This document shows, piece after piece, positions 1 through 9,781 of a DNA stretch of 43,339 nucleotides. Under the pieces are notes generated by a model that saw only the letters and a program-made list of their open reading frames with translations, made no database searches and was not told the DNA's origin. This DNA comes from Burkholderiales bacterium (GTDB lineage: Bacteria > Pseudomonadota > Gammaproteobacteria > Burkholderiales > SG8-41), in assembly GCA_030684405.1 (NCBI GenBank), contig JAUXYA010000006.1:1-43339 (forward strand), in the 5' to 3' direction. Each line of letters begins with the position of its first letter. Positions within the stretch are counted from its first letter, which is position 1. The position numbers and the translations under genes are program-made.

Positions 1-17
1 TGAGGGAGAAGTGTCGC
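1..17. repeat. Terminal direct repeat, left copy
   Basis: The first 17 bases, TGAGGGAGAAGTGTCGC, are identical to the last 17 bases of the window. At the right end they belong to a REP-like palindrome cluster. The match suggests a contig broken at a repeat, or the join of a circular molecule; the sequence alone cannot decide. Confidence 0.8.
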
Positions 18-72
18 GCAGTTACGTAATACTCAATAAAGAGTGCAACTGGTTTTAAAAAGCCAACTGAAG

Positions 73-207
73 ATGACAAGCTATGTGGTCTGCGAACTTC
101 GGCGCTGTCAGGATTGCGGCCAGCCGGTGGGGGCCAGGGACAAGTTCTGTGCGCGTTGCGGAGCGAAGCTGCCGCGCGAACCAAAAGCGACCTGGCTTGC
201 GATCTGA
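73..207 (+). CDS. Small zinc-ribbon protein (44 aa)
   Basis: A short frame of 44 codons encodes a protein made almost entirely of one zinc ribbon. Two CxxCG knuckles (C12/C15 and C26/C29) are separated by about ten residues, the usual spacing of a treble-clef or rubredoxin-like zinc ribbon. A zinc-binding fold is the only function that can be read; such mini-proteins may bind nucleic acid or protein partners. The ATG follows a weak purine stretch (CTGAAG), so the start is not certain. It could also be the remnant of a larger protein, but it ends in a clean stop before a repeat-rich gap. Confidence 0.55.
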   Translation: MTSYVVCELRRCQDCGQPVGARDKFCARCGAKLPREPKATWLAI

Positions 208-470
208 AAAGACGATCATTCAAGCTTGCGTGACTTGGGCCGGACCACTAGTTTGCCCTGCACACACTGACGCAGGTAATCGAACACTTCGCCTGCCGGA
301 ACTCCCGCCGTTTCCTGCTCCTAAATAGACGCGGTGATGCGGAATGCGCTGTATGACAGTGAAGCGGTGATATCCGGACAGAAGCACTGGATTCCAGCGT
401 TCGCCGGAATGACGGTTGCTTCATCCGGCGGGTTGGGCTGCGCCCTTACCCGCCCTACAAATGCGCCGCC
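208..470. repeat. Gene-free stretch with two REP-like palindromes
   Basis: No convincing gene. Two dispersed-repeat-like units are visible. One at about 387-414 has ATTCC and GGAAT arms. One at 427-454 has GGCGGGT and ACCCGCC arms. Both resemble the short intergenic repeats scattered through many betaproteobacterial genomes. Confidence 0.5.
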
Positions 471-851
471 TTAGACATACTCGGACACCTCCACCAGATT
501 CAGATCCGGGTCCCTGAAATAGACCGACCGGATCTCCCCCATCGCCCCGGTTTTGATGCAAGGTCCTTCGACGATCGTGACCTTGTGCTTGTCCAGACTC
601 GCGATCACTTCATCCAGCGGTACCGAAGCAATGAAGCAGAAATCCAGCGTGCCGGTGCCCGGCGCATGCGCCTTGGGTTCGTATTTCTTGCCTTGCACAT
701 GGATGTTGATCTTCGAGCGCCCAAACTTGAGCGCCATACGCTGGCCGTTGCGAAATGTTTCGAGCGTCATGCCCAGCACTTCGGTGTAGAAGCGGATGAT
801 TTCTTCGGGCTGGGCGGTGGTGAGGACGAAGTGGTCTAGGCGGTCGATCAC
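471..851 (-). CDS. VOC family (glyoxalase/bleomycin-resistance fold) protein
   Basis: The 126-residue product has the vicinal-oxygen-chelate fold. It opens with IDRLDHFVLTT (first metal-ligand His), continues with FYTEVLGM, and ends with the second beta-alpha-beta-beta-beta unit (VYFRDPDLNLVEVSEY), where the Glu near the C-terminus is the usual last metal ligand. The reaction is unknown; the family includes glyoxalases, dioxygenases and resistance proteins. The frame is open further upstream, but I place the start at the GTG at 851 because GAGGA precedes it at normal spacing and the upstream part runs through a repeat (about 954-983). It lies downstream of a CoA-transferase gene on the same strand. 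Confidence 0.85.
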   Translation of the reverse strand: MIDRLDHFVLTTAQPEEIIRFYTEVLGMTLETFRNGQRMALKFGRSKINIHVQGKKYEPKAHAPGTGTLDFCFIASVPLDEVIASLDKHKVTIVEGPCIKTGAMGEIRSVYFRDPDLNLVEVSEYV

Positions 852-1111
852 CTTGTAAGTTCCTCGGACTCGTTCATCATTCCGGCGCGCCCCGAAGGAA
901 GTCCCCTTGGGAGAAATGCCGGAACCCAGGAATTTGTCGCAGTTGGTTGCTGGATTCCGGATCGTGCTCCGCACGTCCGGAATGACTGTATTTTCAAGAT
1001 ATTGATTTTATTGAAAGTTTTCTGGCGCGTACCGCCAGCACGGACGCCATGGCGGGTCATCAGCTTTTTGATCACTTTGTCATGTGTTTTCACGCTTGAG
1101 CCTTTTTTAAA
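852..1111. repeat. Gap with REP-like inverted repeat
   Basis: The gap holds an inverted repeat with ATTCCGGA (954-961) and TCCGGAAT (976-983) arms, related to the element near 387-414. The rest shows no convincing gene; a short leftward frame from a GTG at 1093 is discussed under rejected items. Confidence 0.45.
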
Positions 1112-2320
1112 TCAGATCACGCCCTTCGCGCGCAAATCAGCAATGGTTTCGGGTTTGAGGCCCGCTTTCTCCAGCACGGCAACGGTGTCTTCACCCAGCC
1201 GCGGCGCGCTGCTGCGGATGGCGCCGGGGGTGGCCGAGAGCTTGGGCACGATACCGGGCACGTCGACTGCGTAGCCGTCGCGGGTGGTGATGTTGAGGAT
1301 CATCTCGCGCGCCCGGTACTGCTGATCTGCTGCAATGTCGGCGATGGAGTAAATCGCGCCGGAAGGCACGTCGTGCTGTTCGAGAATTTTCAGCGCCGTG
1401 GCCTTGTCATGCGCTGACGTCCAGGCGGTGATCGCGCCGTCGATGTCGGCGACGCGTTTGACGCGGCCGTCGTTGCCGGCCATGTCGGGCGACGCGGCAT
1501 AGTCTTCGCGACCCATCGCAGACATGAGCCGTTTGAAAATGCCGTCGCCGTTGCCGCCGATCAGAATCCAGCCGTCTTTGCAGGGATAGGCGTTCGAAGG
1601 CACGATGCCGGGCAAGGCGCTGCCGGCCGCTTCACGCACGATGCCGAAGGCGCTGTATTCGGGCAGCAGGCTTTCCATGCAGTTGAACACGCTCTCGTAG
1701 AGCGCGATGTCGATCACCTGACCTTCGCCACCCCGGGCATCGCGATGGTAAAGGGCCATCAGAATGCCGATCACACCGTGCAGTGCCGCCAGCGTGTCGC
1801 CGATCGATACACCCACACGCACCGGCACCCGGCCGGGTTCGGCAGTGAGGTAACGCAGGCCGCCCATCGACTCGGCGATGATGCCGAAGCCGGGACGGTC
1901 GCGGTAGGGGCCGTCCTGGCCGTAGCCGGAGATGCGCGCCATTACCAGGCGCGGATTTATTTTCTTCAGGTCCTTATAACCGAGGCTCCACTCCTCCATC
2001 TTGCCGGGACGAAAGTTCTCGATCAGCACATCGGCTTCCTTGACCAGCGCACGCAGCACGTCCTGGCCCTCGGCCTTGGTGAGATCGAGCGTCACCGACT
2101 GCTTGTTGCGTGACTGGACTTCCCACCACACCGAGTTGCCGTTTTTCAGCAACCGCCACTTGCGCAGCGGGTCACCCTTGCCCGGCGGTTCGATCTTGAT
2201 TACTTCGGCGCCGAAGTCGGCGAGGGTCTTGCCGCAGAAAGGGCCGGCAATCAGTTGTCCGAGCTCGATGACGCGCACGCCGGCGAGAGGGCCGAGGGTG
2301 GATTTGGATTGGGATGTCAT
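1112..2320 (-). CDS. CaiB/BaiF family CoA-transferase
   Basis: The 402-residue protein is a class III CoA-transferase (family of formyl-CoA transferase, CaiB and alpha-methylacyl-CoA racemase). Hallmarks are the N-terminal GVRVIELGQLIAGPFCGKTLADFGAEVIKIE, the NKQSVTLDL segment, VLIENFRPG, and the region SIGDTLAALHG, whose Asp aligns with the catalytic Asp that carries the acyl anhydride. Length is normal for the family. It would move CoA between organic acids, but the acid is not readable. It lies 164 bases downstream of a molybdenum hydroxylase operon on the same strand, which suggests a pathway that hydroxylates a substrate and handles it as a CoA thioester. The link is inference. Confidence 0.92.
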   Translation of the reverse strand: MTSQSKSTLGPLAGVRVIELGQLIAGPFCGKTLADFGAEVIKIEPPGKGDPLRKWRLLKNGNSVWWEVQSRNKQSVTLDLTKAEGQDVLRALVKEADVLIENFRPGKMEEWSLGYKDLKKINPRLVMARISGYGQDGPYRDRPGFGIIAESMGGLRYLTAEPGRVPVRVGVSIGDTLAALHGVIGILMALYHRDARGGEGQVIDIALYESVFNCMESLLPEYSAFGIVREAAGSALPGIVPSNAYPCKDGWILIGGNGDGIFKRLMSAMGREDYAASPDMAGNDGRVKRVADIDGAITAWTSAHDKATALKILEQHDVPSGAIYSIADIAADQQYRAREMILNITTRDGYAVDVPGIVPKLSATPGAIRSSAPRLGEDTVAVLEKAGLKPETIADLRAKGVI

Positions 2321-2484
2321 GGTGCGGGGTCCTTCATTGGAGACTGAAGGATACCGCGGGAGGGAAGGCGGCAGACAGATTCCGCTTTTTGGAAGCCCCC
2401 CTGCTTCGCTACAAGCGTTCCCTTGACCCTACCCTCGCCCCGCTTAAAGGGGAGAGGGAGAGGTAATTTCTCATCAGGACGGAG
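2321..2484. repeat. Short gap with REP-like sequence
   Basis: The stretch 2420-2462 (CCCTCGCCCC, then GGGGAGAGGGAGAGG) resembles the palindromic repeat at the right end of the window. No gene seen. It separates the CoA-transferase from the hydroxylase operon. Confidence 0.4.
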
Positions 2485-2955
2485 TTACTTGGCCTTTTGC
2501 AGCTCGGCCGCGTGTTTCACCGCTTTGACGATATTGAGGTAACCCGTGCAACGGCAGAGGTTGCCTTCAAGGCCATGCACGATCTGCTCATCCGTGGGCT
2601 GCGGGTGCTGCTTGATCAGGGCCGCGGTGGTCATGATCATGCCGGGGGTGCAGAAACCGCACTGCAGCGCATGGCATTCGGTGAAGGCAGCCTGGGCCGG
2701 GTGCAGCTTGCCGTTTTTGGCGAGACCTTCGATGGTCACCACTTCGCAGCCCTCGGCCTGGGCGGCGAGCATGGTGCAGGATTTCACCGCGCGGCCGTCG
2801 ACGTGAACGGTGCAGGCGCCGCACTGGCTGGTGTCGCAACCGACGTGGGTACCGGTGAGTTTCAGTTCGTCGCGCAGAAAGTTCACCAGCAAGGTGCGGT
2901 CTTCGACGTCGGCGCTGCGTTTCTCACCGTTGACGGTCAATGTGATCTTGGCCAT
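2485..2955 (-). CDS. 2Fe-2S subunit of a xanthine dehydrogenase-family hydroxylase (CoxS-like)
   Basis: The 156-residue small subunit carries two [2Fe-2S] clusters. The plant-ferredoxin-type cluster uses C40, C45, C48 and C60 ([10 protein letters not shown]...C). The second uses C99, C102, C134 and C136 (CGFC...CRC). This order and length match CoxS and related small subunits, which pass electrons from the molybdenum site to the FAD subunit. The gene is last in the operon order CoxL-CoxM-CoxS, with one base between it and the CoxM stop. No signal peptide, so a cytoplasmic enzyme is expected. Confidence 0.95.
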   Translation of the reverse strand: MAKITLTVNGEKRSADVEDRTLLVNFLRDELKLTGTHVGCDTSQCGACTVHVDGRAVKSCTMLAAQAEGCEVVTIEGLAKNGKLHPAQAAFTECHALQCGFCTPGMIMTTAALIKQHPQPTDEQIVHGLEGNLCRCTGYLNIVKAVKHAAELQKAK

Positions 2956-2956
2956 G

Positions 2957-3763
<807 letters not shown>

Positions 3764-3765
3764 GG

Positions 3766-6078
3766 TTATTTGCCTTTCTTCGCGGCAGTGATCGCCTGCC
3801 AGACCTTGTGTGCAGTCAGCGGCATGTCGAGGGGCGGCACGCCCAGCGGGCGCAGCGCATTCATCATGGCATTGGTCAGCGCGGCGAGCGATGCGGTGCA
3901 ACCCGACTCGCCCATGCCCTTGACGCCCAGCGGGCTGATGGTGCCGAAGGTGGTGTGTTCGGCGATGGTGATGTCCTTGATCCAGCCGGCCTTGGGCATC
4001 GTGTAATCCATGAAACTGCCGGTCAGCATCTGGCCGGTCTCGTCGTAAACGATGTTCTCGCCGAAAATCTGTCCCCAACCCTGGGCCACCGCGCCGTGCA
4101 TCTGGCCCTCGACGATAGTGTGGTTGATCACCGTTCCGCAGTCATCGACGGTGACATAGGAGGTGACCTCGGTGACGCCGGTCTTCGGGTCAATCTCGAT
4201 TTCGGCGACATGGCAGCCGTTGGGGAAAGTCGAGCCGAACTTGCCTTCTCCAGTGACCACCAGCGGTTTTTTCGCGGCCAGCTCACCCAGAGAAATCTTC
4301 TTGTTCGAAGCGGTCGACTTGAACTCGCCGCCGGCGTAGGCCACCTGTGAGGGTTCAACACCCAACTGCTCGGCAGCGAGCGGTGTCGCCACCTCGACCA
4401 ACTTCTTCGCAGCAATGTGGCAGACCGTGCCGGCGCCCACGATGGTGCGCGAACCGCCCGTGTGGTTGCCGATCAGGCCCTGCTCGCCGATGCCTTGGCG
4501 CAGCTTGATACGTTCGGCCGGGATGCCAAGGCCGTCGCCGATGATCTGGGCGAAGGTGGTTTCATGGCCCTGGCCCTGGGAATGCGACACCGAGTAGGCG
4601 GTGATGTTGCCGTCAGCATGCACTTCCAGCCGGATCTCGTCCTTGGGGAACATTCCGGCGCCGGAGTTCTCGATCACGGTCGAGAAACCGAGGCCGCGGA
4701 TCATGCCGCGTTTTTCGGATTCCGCACGGCGCTGCGGGAAGCCCGTGACGTCGGCGAGTTTCATCGCCTTGTCGAGCACACCGTGGAAATCGGCGATGTC
4801 GTAGACCGAGCCGGTCGGCGTTTTGTAGGGGAAAGCGTCGGTCGGGATGAAGTTGCGGCGGCGGATTTCTGCCGGATCGATCTTCATCTGCGCAGCGGCC
4901 TCATCGACCAGACGTTCAATGGCGAAGGCGATTTCGGGACGCGCAGCGCCGCGGTAAGCAGAGACCGGCGCGGTATTGGTCAGCGCTACGCGCCAGCGAC
5001 CGTACAAGGCCTGGGTCTTGTAAACACCGTTGAGGCAGGTCACCGGGTTGCGCATCGGGCTCACCGGGCCGGCGGGATGCAGATAGGCGCCCAAGTCGGC
5101 GATCCAGTCGATGCGCATGCCGAGGAAAGTGCCGTCCTTGTCGAGCGCGAGTTCGCCGTCGATGTAGTTGGCGCGGCCGTGGGAATCGGAGAGGAAACCC
5201 TCACTGCGCGAGGACACCCATTTCACCGGGCGGCCCAGCGTTTTTGCGCCGAGCATCAGTGCGACGTATTCAGGGTAGCCGATGCTGCGCTGGCCGAAAC
5301 CGCCACCAACATCACGGGCAACGACCTCGATCTTGTCGTCGGCCACACCGGTGTAGGCGGCCAGCTGCATGCGCATCATGTTGATGCCCTGCACCGGCGA
5401 ATGCACGGTGAACTTGCCACTGGCGGTGTCGAAGGCTACCGCGCAGGCCCGCGGCTCCATCGGGTTCGGCGCGACGCGGGTGACATCAAGCCGCAGTTTC
5501 GTCACATGCGCCGCCTTCGCGAACGCAGCTTCCACCGCCGCGGCGTCGCCGGCTTCCTGCTCGAAGCAAAGGTTGCCGGGCACGTTGTCATGCAATTGCG
5601 GCGCGCCGGGCTCCAGCGTGGCCCGCGGCGACACCACCGCCGGCAGGTCCTGGTAGTCGACTTCGATCAGTTCAGTCGCGTCCTGCGCCTGCAGCGCAGT
5701 TTCGGCAATCACCATGGCGACGAGATCGCCGACGAAACGCACGCGGCCGTGGGCCAGCACCGGGCGCTCGGGAATACTGGCCTTCTTGCCGTCCTTGCCG
5801 GCGAAAGTCAGCATGCTCAGCGGTTTGACGTAGCCCGCCTTGACGGCATCCTCGCCGGTCAGCACCGCAAGTACGCCCTTTGCCTTGCGCGCGGCAGCAG
5901 TGTTCACCGACAGGATCCTGGCGTGGGCACGGTCGGAACGCAGAAAAGCGGCATGCGCCTGGTTCGGCAGTGCCCAGTCCGCGGCATAACAACCCTCGCC
6001 CTTGATCAGGCGCAGGTCCTCTAGGCGGGCGAGCTTCGCGCCACCGACTTCAAAAAGATGTGAATGATGTGTGTCCAT
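3766..6078 (-). CDS. Molybdopterin-binding large subunit, xanthine dehydrogenase family (CoxL-like, form II-type loop)
   Basis: The 770-residue catalytic subunit holds the molybdopterin cytosine dinucleotide-type cofactor. Visible hallmarks: GGGFGQR (around residue 270), the active-site loop AYRGAAR (around 374), QGQGHET, and GMGESG (around 722) with the catalytic Glu. True aerobic CO dehydrogenases carry an AYxCSFR loop with the Cys that binds copper; here that Cys is replaced, as in form II homologues. The enzyme therefore probably hydroxylates an unknown substrate and does not oxidise CO. It heads the leftward operon CoxL-CoxM-CoxS. No maturation genes (CoxD, CoxG, MocA) are near. Confidence 0.93.
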   Translation of the reverse strand: MDTHHSHLFEVGGAKLARLEDLRLIKGEGCYAADWALPNQAHAAFLRSDRAHARILSVNTAAARKAKGVLAVLTGEDAVKAGYVKPLSMLTFAGKDGKKASIPERPVLAHGRVRFVGDLVAMVIAETALQAQDATELIEVDYQDLPAVVSPRATLEPGAPQLHDNVPGNLCFEQEAGDAAAVEAAFAKAAHVTKLRLDVTRVAPNPMEPRACAVAFDTASGKFTVHSPVQGINMMRMQLAAYTGVADDKIEVVARDVGGGFGQRSIGYPEYVALMLGAKTLGRPVKWVSSRSEGFLSDSHGRANYIDGELALDKDGTFLGMRIDWIADLGAYLHPAGPVSPMRNPVTCLNGVYKTQALYGRWRVALTNTAPVSAYRGAARPEIAFAIERLVDEAAAQMKIDPAEIRRRNFIPTDAFPYKTPTGSVYDIADFHGVLDKAMKLADVTGFPQRRAESEKRGMIRGLGFSTVIENSGAGMFPKDEIRLEVHADGNITAYSVSHSQGQGHETTFAQIIGDGLGIPAERIKLRQGIGEQGLIGNHTGGSRTIVGAGTVCHIAAKKLVEVATPLAAEQLGVEPSQVAYAGGEFKSTASNKKISLGELAAKKPLVVTGEGKFGSTFPNGCHVAEIEIDPKTGVTEVTSYVTVDDCGTVINHTIVEGQMHGAVAQGWGQIFGENIVYDETGQMLTGSFMDYTMPKAGWIKDITIAEHTTFGTISPLGVKGMGESGCTASLAALTNAMMNALRPLGVPPLDMPLTAHKVWQAITAAKKGK

Positions 6079-6276
6079 GACTTTCCCGGGCTCCGCATGC
6101 TGGACATCAGCAGGGGCGCTCTCGCTCCTCGTTTGGAATAGCGGCTAGGATAACGCAAATGCACGAAAAGTTGAGCATGATCATCGACTCCGCAGGTTGC
6201 GCTGCCATCGGTGCTCGCGCACAATGCCGTGAGTGAAGTCCATATCGTATTCGGCCCGCCTAACTCCTTGCCCCGC
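6079..6276. promoter_or_regulatory. Divergent promoter region between hydroxylase operon and metC
   Basis: This 198-base gap lies between two divergent start codons and must hold both promoters. I see no clear operator or palindrome. The stress box described below is absent. Confidence 0.4.
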
Positions 6277-7434
6277 ATGAAAAAAGACACCCTGCTGACC
6301 CAACTCGGCCGCAACCCGGCGCAAACCCACGGCACCGTCAACACGCCGGTCTACCGCACCTCGACCGTGGTGTTTCCGGATATGGAAAGCTACGAGAACC
6401 GTGATCCCGACGACTACAAGAGCATGCGTTATGGCATTCACGGCACGCCGACGACCTGGGCCTTCGAGGAAGCCGTAGCAAAAATGGAGGGTGGCTGCCA
6501 GGCGGTGGCCCTGCCTTCGGGGCTGGCGGCGATCACCGTCGCGCTGGCCGCCTTCTGCAAGAACGGCGACCACCTGCTGGTGACCGACAGCGCCTATGCG
6601 CCAACGCGGATGTTCTGCGAGCGGCAGCTACGACCGAATGGCGTCGAGGTCGAGTATTACGACCCGCTGATCGGCGCCGGCATCGCAAAACTGCTGCGAC
6701 CGAATACCAAAGCCGTGTTCTGCGAGCCGCCGGGTTCGCTGACCTTCGAGATGCAGGACATTCCGGCGATCGCCGCCGCGGCGCATGCCCGCAGCATCCC
6801 GGTGCTGTCGGACAACACCTGGGGTACGCCCTACTTCTTCCGTTCTTTCGAGCGCGGCGTCGACGTGTCGATCCACGCTGCGACCAAGTACATCGTCGGC
6901 CATTCCGACGTGATGATGGGCGTGGTCGTCACCAACGAGAAATACTGGCTGCCGGTACGTCACGCAGCGGCCGACTACGGCTTTTGTGTCAGCCCCGACG
7001 ACTGCTACCTCGCGTTGCGCGGCTTTCGCACCATTGGCGTGCGCATGAGGCAGCAAATGTCGAATGCCCTCGAGGTGGCACGCTGGCTGCAGCGTCAGCC
7101 GCAGGTGCAGCGCGTGCTCTACCCGGCGCTGGAGGACGATCCCGGCCATGCCCTCTGGAAACGCGATTTCGAGGGCGCGGCCTCGCTTTTCGGCGTGGTG
7201 CTGCGGCCGGCGACGCGCGAAAAAGTGAAGACTTTCGTCAACGCGCTGCAACTCTTCGGCATCGGCTCTAGCTGGGGCGGCTACGAGAGCCTGGTCACTG
7301 CGCCGCAACCGGAGAAAGTGCGCAGCGCGACGCAGTGGAATCCCGGCGGGCCGACGATCCGCCTGCACATCGGGCTCGAAGATCCGGCCGACTTGATCGC
7401 CGATCTGGCGCAGGCACTGCCCCGGCTCGGCTGA
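6277..7434 (+). CDS. metC: Cystathionine beta-lyase (MetC), PLP-dependent
   Basis: The 385-residue enzyme belongs to the Cys/Met metabolism PLP family and would cleave cystathionine to homocysteine, pyruvate and ammonia in methionine synthesis. Visible signatures: YxRTSTVVF near the N-terminus, SGLAAI (81-86), SDNTW (178-182, PLP-ring Asp179) and SIHAATKYIVGHSD with the Schiff-base Lys204. The C-terminal SSWGGYESL is typical of MetC-type members. The frame is open from 6211, but the ATG at 6277 gives the usual N-terminus. It is convergent with the aminotransferase gene, six bases apart. Confidence 0.92.
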   Translation: MKKDTLLTQLGRNPAQTHGTVNTPVYRTSTVVFPDMESYENRDPDDYKSMRYGIHGTPTTWAFEEAVAKMEGGCQAVALPSGLAAITVALAAFCKNGDHLLVTDSAYAPTRMFCERQLRPNGVEVEYYDPLIGAGIAKLLRPNTKAVFCEPPGSLTFEMQDIPAIAAAAHARSIPVLSDNTWGTPYFFRSFERGVDVSIHAATKYIVGHSDVMMGVVVTNEKYWLPVRHAAADYGFCVSPDDCYLALRGFRTIGVRMRQQMSNALEVARWLQRQPQVQRVLYPALEDDPGHALWKRDFEGAASLFGVVLRPATREKVKTFVNALQLFGIGSSWGGYESLVTAPQPEKVRSATQWNPGGPTIRLHIGLEDPADLIADLAQALPRLG

Positions 7435-7440
7435 GCCGGA

Positions 7441-8649
7441 TCAGCGCAGCTCGTCAACCGCGGCGGCAATACGCCGCCCGCCCTCGATGACGCTTTCCAT
7501 GTCGTAGGCAATCGAGATCCGCAGGTGCGGGCTCAGGCCGTAGGCTCCACCCTGTACCACCGCCACGCCGGCGTATTCCAGCATGTAAATCACGACGTCC
7601 TGCTCGGTCTCCAGCACCTGCCCCTGCGGCGTGCGCCGCCCCAGCAGGCCTTCGATGCGCGGAAATAGGTAAAAGGCACCCTGCGGCCGGTCGCAACTGA
7701 TGCCCGGGACCCGGTCGAGGATATCGAGCATGCCATCGCGGCGCTGCTGGTAAGCGGCGGCATGTGCCGCAAGGAACTCCTGCGGGCCTTCAAGCGCTGC
7801 TACCGCCGCCCACTGGCTCAGCGTATTGACGCCGGCCGTACTCTGCGACTGCATCTTGATCATGCCGTTGATCAGTTCGCGCGGCCCGGCGGCAAATCCG
7901 AGCCGGAAACCGGTCATCGCGTAGGCCTTGGAAACGCCGTTGACGGTCAGCGTGCGCTCGGCCAAGTCCGGCGCCACCTGCGCCATGGTGCAGAACTCGA
8001 CGCCGTCGAAACGCAGATGTTCGTATATATCGTCGGACAGGATCCAGACCTGCGGATGGCGGCGCAGCACTTCGGCCAACGCGAGCAACTCGCCACGGCT
8101 GTAGATGGCGCCGCTGGGATTGCCGGGTGAATTGATCATCAGCCAGCGCGTGCGCGGCGTGATCGCCGCCTCCAGCTGCGCCGGGGTGATCTTGAACCCA
8201 TTGTCCATGCTGCAATCGACGGTCACAGGGGTGCCGTCGGCGACCAGCGTCATGTCGAGGTAGGAAATCCAGTACGGTGCCGGAATGATCACCTCGTCGC
8301 CAGCGGCAAGCGTGGCCTGGAAGACATTGAACAGAATCTGCTTGCTGCCGGTGCCGACCATGATCTGGTCAACCGTGTAGTCGAGGCCGTTATCCCGGAT
8401 GAATTTTCGGCGCACCGCTTCGCGCAGCAGGGGGATACCGGCTATCGGCGGATAACGCGTCTCGTTGCGCGCCAGCGCGTCGACAACCGCCGCCTTGACG
8501 TGTGCCGGCGTTTCGAAGTCCGGTTCGCCAATGGTGAGCCCGACGATGTCCCGGCCTGCAGCCCGCAGGTCGCGCACCCTCTGCGCGGCGAGCGTACTCG
8601 GTGACATCCGGATGCGGGACAGGCGGGGCGATAAACGGATCGGGGCCAT
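7441..8649 (-). CDS. Class I PLP-dependent aminotransferase (aspartate aminotransferase-like)
   Basis: The 402-residue enzyme has the fold type I class I/II aminotransferase signatures: GEPDFETP (41-48), NSPGNPSG (173-180), SDDIYEHL, and GVSKAYAMTGFRLG with the PLP Lys241. The arrangement matches class Ib aspartate aminotransferases. Substrate range (Asp, or Asp plus prephenate or aromatic residues) cannot be read. I choose the ATG at 8649, preceded by CAGGAG at slightly long spacing; the frame is open to 8718. Confidence 0.9.
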   Translation of the reverse strand: MAPIRLSPRLSRIRMSPSTLAAQRVRDLRAAGRDIVGLTIGEPDFETPAHVKAAVVDALARNETRYPPIAGIPLLREAVRRKFIRDNGLDYTVDQIMVGTGSKQILFNVFQATLAAGDEVIIPAPYWISYLDMTLVADGTPVTVDCSMDNGFKITPAQLEAAITPRTRWLMINSPGNPSGAIYSRGELLALAEVLRRHPQVWILSDDIYEHLRFDGVEFCTMAQVAPDLAERTLTVNGVSKAYAMTGFRLGFAAGPRELINGMIKMQSQSTAGVNTLSQWAAVAALEGPQEFLAAHAAAYQQRRDGMLDILDRVPGISCDRPQGAFYLFPRIEGLLGRRTPQGQVLETEQDVVIYMLEYAGVAVVQGGAYGLSPHLRISIAYDMESVIEGGRRIAAAVDELR

Positions 8650-8769
8650 GATGCGGGACGCTCCTGAAGGATCGGTCCTGCATCTTAGCGGCGCAGCTCG
8701 GCGCACGGCAATGGGCATGAGTGCACAAATAACCGGGCGCCTGCTGGCGCCTTTATGGCAGGCGGGTGA

Positions 8770-8973
8770 CTACTTCGCTGCCTTCGCCTTGGCACGCTCC
8801 TTGACGAAGATATACCAGGCGAAGCCGCCGATCATGCCCACGAAAAGCAGAGCAAACACGATCAGGCCGGTGGGATCGGCATCGACCGGCGGCATTGCAG
8901 CCGGCTTGGCCTCTTCGGCAAAAACGGGGGTGGTCAGCAACATAGCAACGAATACAGCGAACAGGCGGCGCAT
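8770..8973 (-). CDS. Small exported or membrane protein (67 aa), unknown
   Basis: The product has a clear N-terminal signal peptide (MRRLFAVFVAMLLTTPVFA, cleavage near residue 19), a short Pro/Ala-rich linker, one transmembrane segment (about 36-56) and a Lys/Ala-rich cytoplasmic tail. No known domain. It is probably an inner-membrane protein with its linker in the periplasm. A compact GGCGCC hairpin (8736-8751) lies just downstream. Confidence 0.7.
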   Translation of the reverse strand: MRRLFAVFVAMLLTTPVFAEEAKPAAMPPVDADPTGLIVFALLFVGMIGGFAWYIFVKERAKAKAAK

Positions 8974-9129
8974 TGCGGGCTCCTTATTGGCAGTGGAAAT
9001 TGATCAGTGGACAACATCTGCCGCCAGCCCTGTTTCGTAACTTGGGAGTACTGCGGCGCGCCGGATACTGCGCCGCTGAACTTACTGCAGGCTTACTTCG
9101 CCTTGCACAAAACTTGCGATGACCCGCTT

Positions 9130-9585
9130 TCAGAAATAGCCGTCCATCATGCTTTCGACCCAGATCGGCAGCCGCACCTCGTCCTTGCGTTCGAATGCCG
9201 GGATATAGGGCTTGATGTCCAGCACCGGCGTACCGTTGAGGGCGTCGAGCCCACGTACGCTGATGCCACGCTCATCCACGGCGACCAGTTCAACGGCAGT
9301 GACGCCGATCGGATTGGGACGGAATTTGGTGCGCTGGGCGAATACCCCGACCGGCTCGAGCTTCTCCATCCCGCGCGGACTACGCGCCAGTTGCTTCGCT
9401 GGTTCGAAGGGCGGAATACGGTCAAGGTGGAACACCACGACCACATGCGAAAACTCGCCGAGTCCGGCGAGCCCGGCGGCATACCGGGGGTCGAGCTCGA
9501 TCCGCGATTCGACCTGCGCCCAGTGCCCTTCCGACATCTGATTACGGTCGCTGCGCACATGTCCGACCGGCTCAAAGACTGCCAT
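9130..9585 (-). CDS. trmO: TrmO-like tRNA (m6t6A37) methyltransferase
   Basis: The 151-residue protein belongs to the TrmO/YaeB/VirR (UPF0066) family. The family uses S-adenosylmethionine to methylate t6A37 of tRNA-Thr(GGU). The diagnostic stretch is FRPNPIG (88-94), with LGEFSHVVVVFHLDR and the closing VLDIKPYIP loop. It lacks the C-terminal domain of the E. coli protein, which is common in shorter members. I place the start at the ATG at 9585, preceded by GGGAG; the frame is open to 9912 but that part is unlike the family. Confidence 0.88.
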   Translation of the reverse strand: MAVFEPVGHVRSDRNQMSEGHWAQVESRIELDPRYAAGLAGLGEFSHVVVVFHLDRIPPFEPAKQLARSPRGMEKLEPVGVFAQRTKFRPNPIGVTAVELVAVDERGISVRGLDALNGTPVLDIKPYIPAFERKDEVRLPIWVESMMDGYF

Positions 9586-9687
9586 GTTGTCAATACTCCC
9601 GATATTGAACGCGCCCTGCGCGCGCCGCCGGAACATAACACGGGAAAAAGGCAATGGGCTTCCTCGCCGTGAAGACGGCGGCGCGGA

Positions 9688-9731
9688 TGTGCGCCGACGC
9701 ACAGAAAGCCATGCCGGGCCCTGCCGATAAT
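9688..9731 (+). promoter_or_regulatory. Stress box with -10 element in front of 9782
   Basis: A perfect palindrome TGTGCG-CCGA-CGCACA lies at 9688-9703, followed by GA. A -10-like GATAAT begins at 9726, 22 bases after the box. This is the clearest gene-facing example of the box repeated in the right part of the window. Crp/Fnr-type binding is inference. Confidence 0.6.
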
Positions 9732-9781
9732 CAATCCTTGATCCGGCAATCCTGCCGGATAACACTGCAGGAGCAACACTA

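Noticed and set aside
1020-1093. Short leftward frame from a GTG at 1093 (KTHDKVIKKLMTR), like the start of a HigA-type antitoxin
   Set aside because: Only about 20 residues resemble it and the rest runs into a repeat; at most a gene remnant.
4417-6024. Long rightward frame (535 codons) opposite the CoxL gene
   Set aside because: It is the antisense shadow of a clear molybdenum hydroxylase gene in GC-rich DNA; no known domain, and composition is that of an antisense frame.
8736-8751. GGCGCC-TGCT-GGCGCC hairpin as a terminator
   Set aside because: The stem is only six pairs and no T-run follows on the relevant strand.
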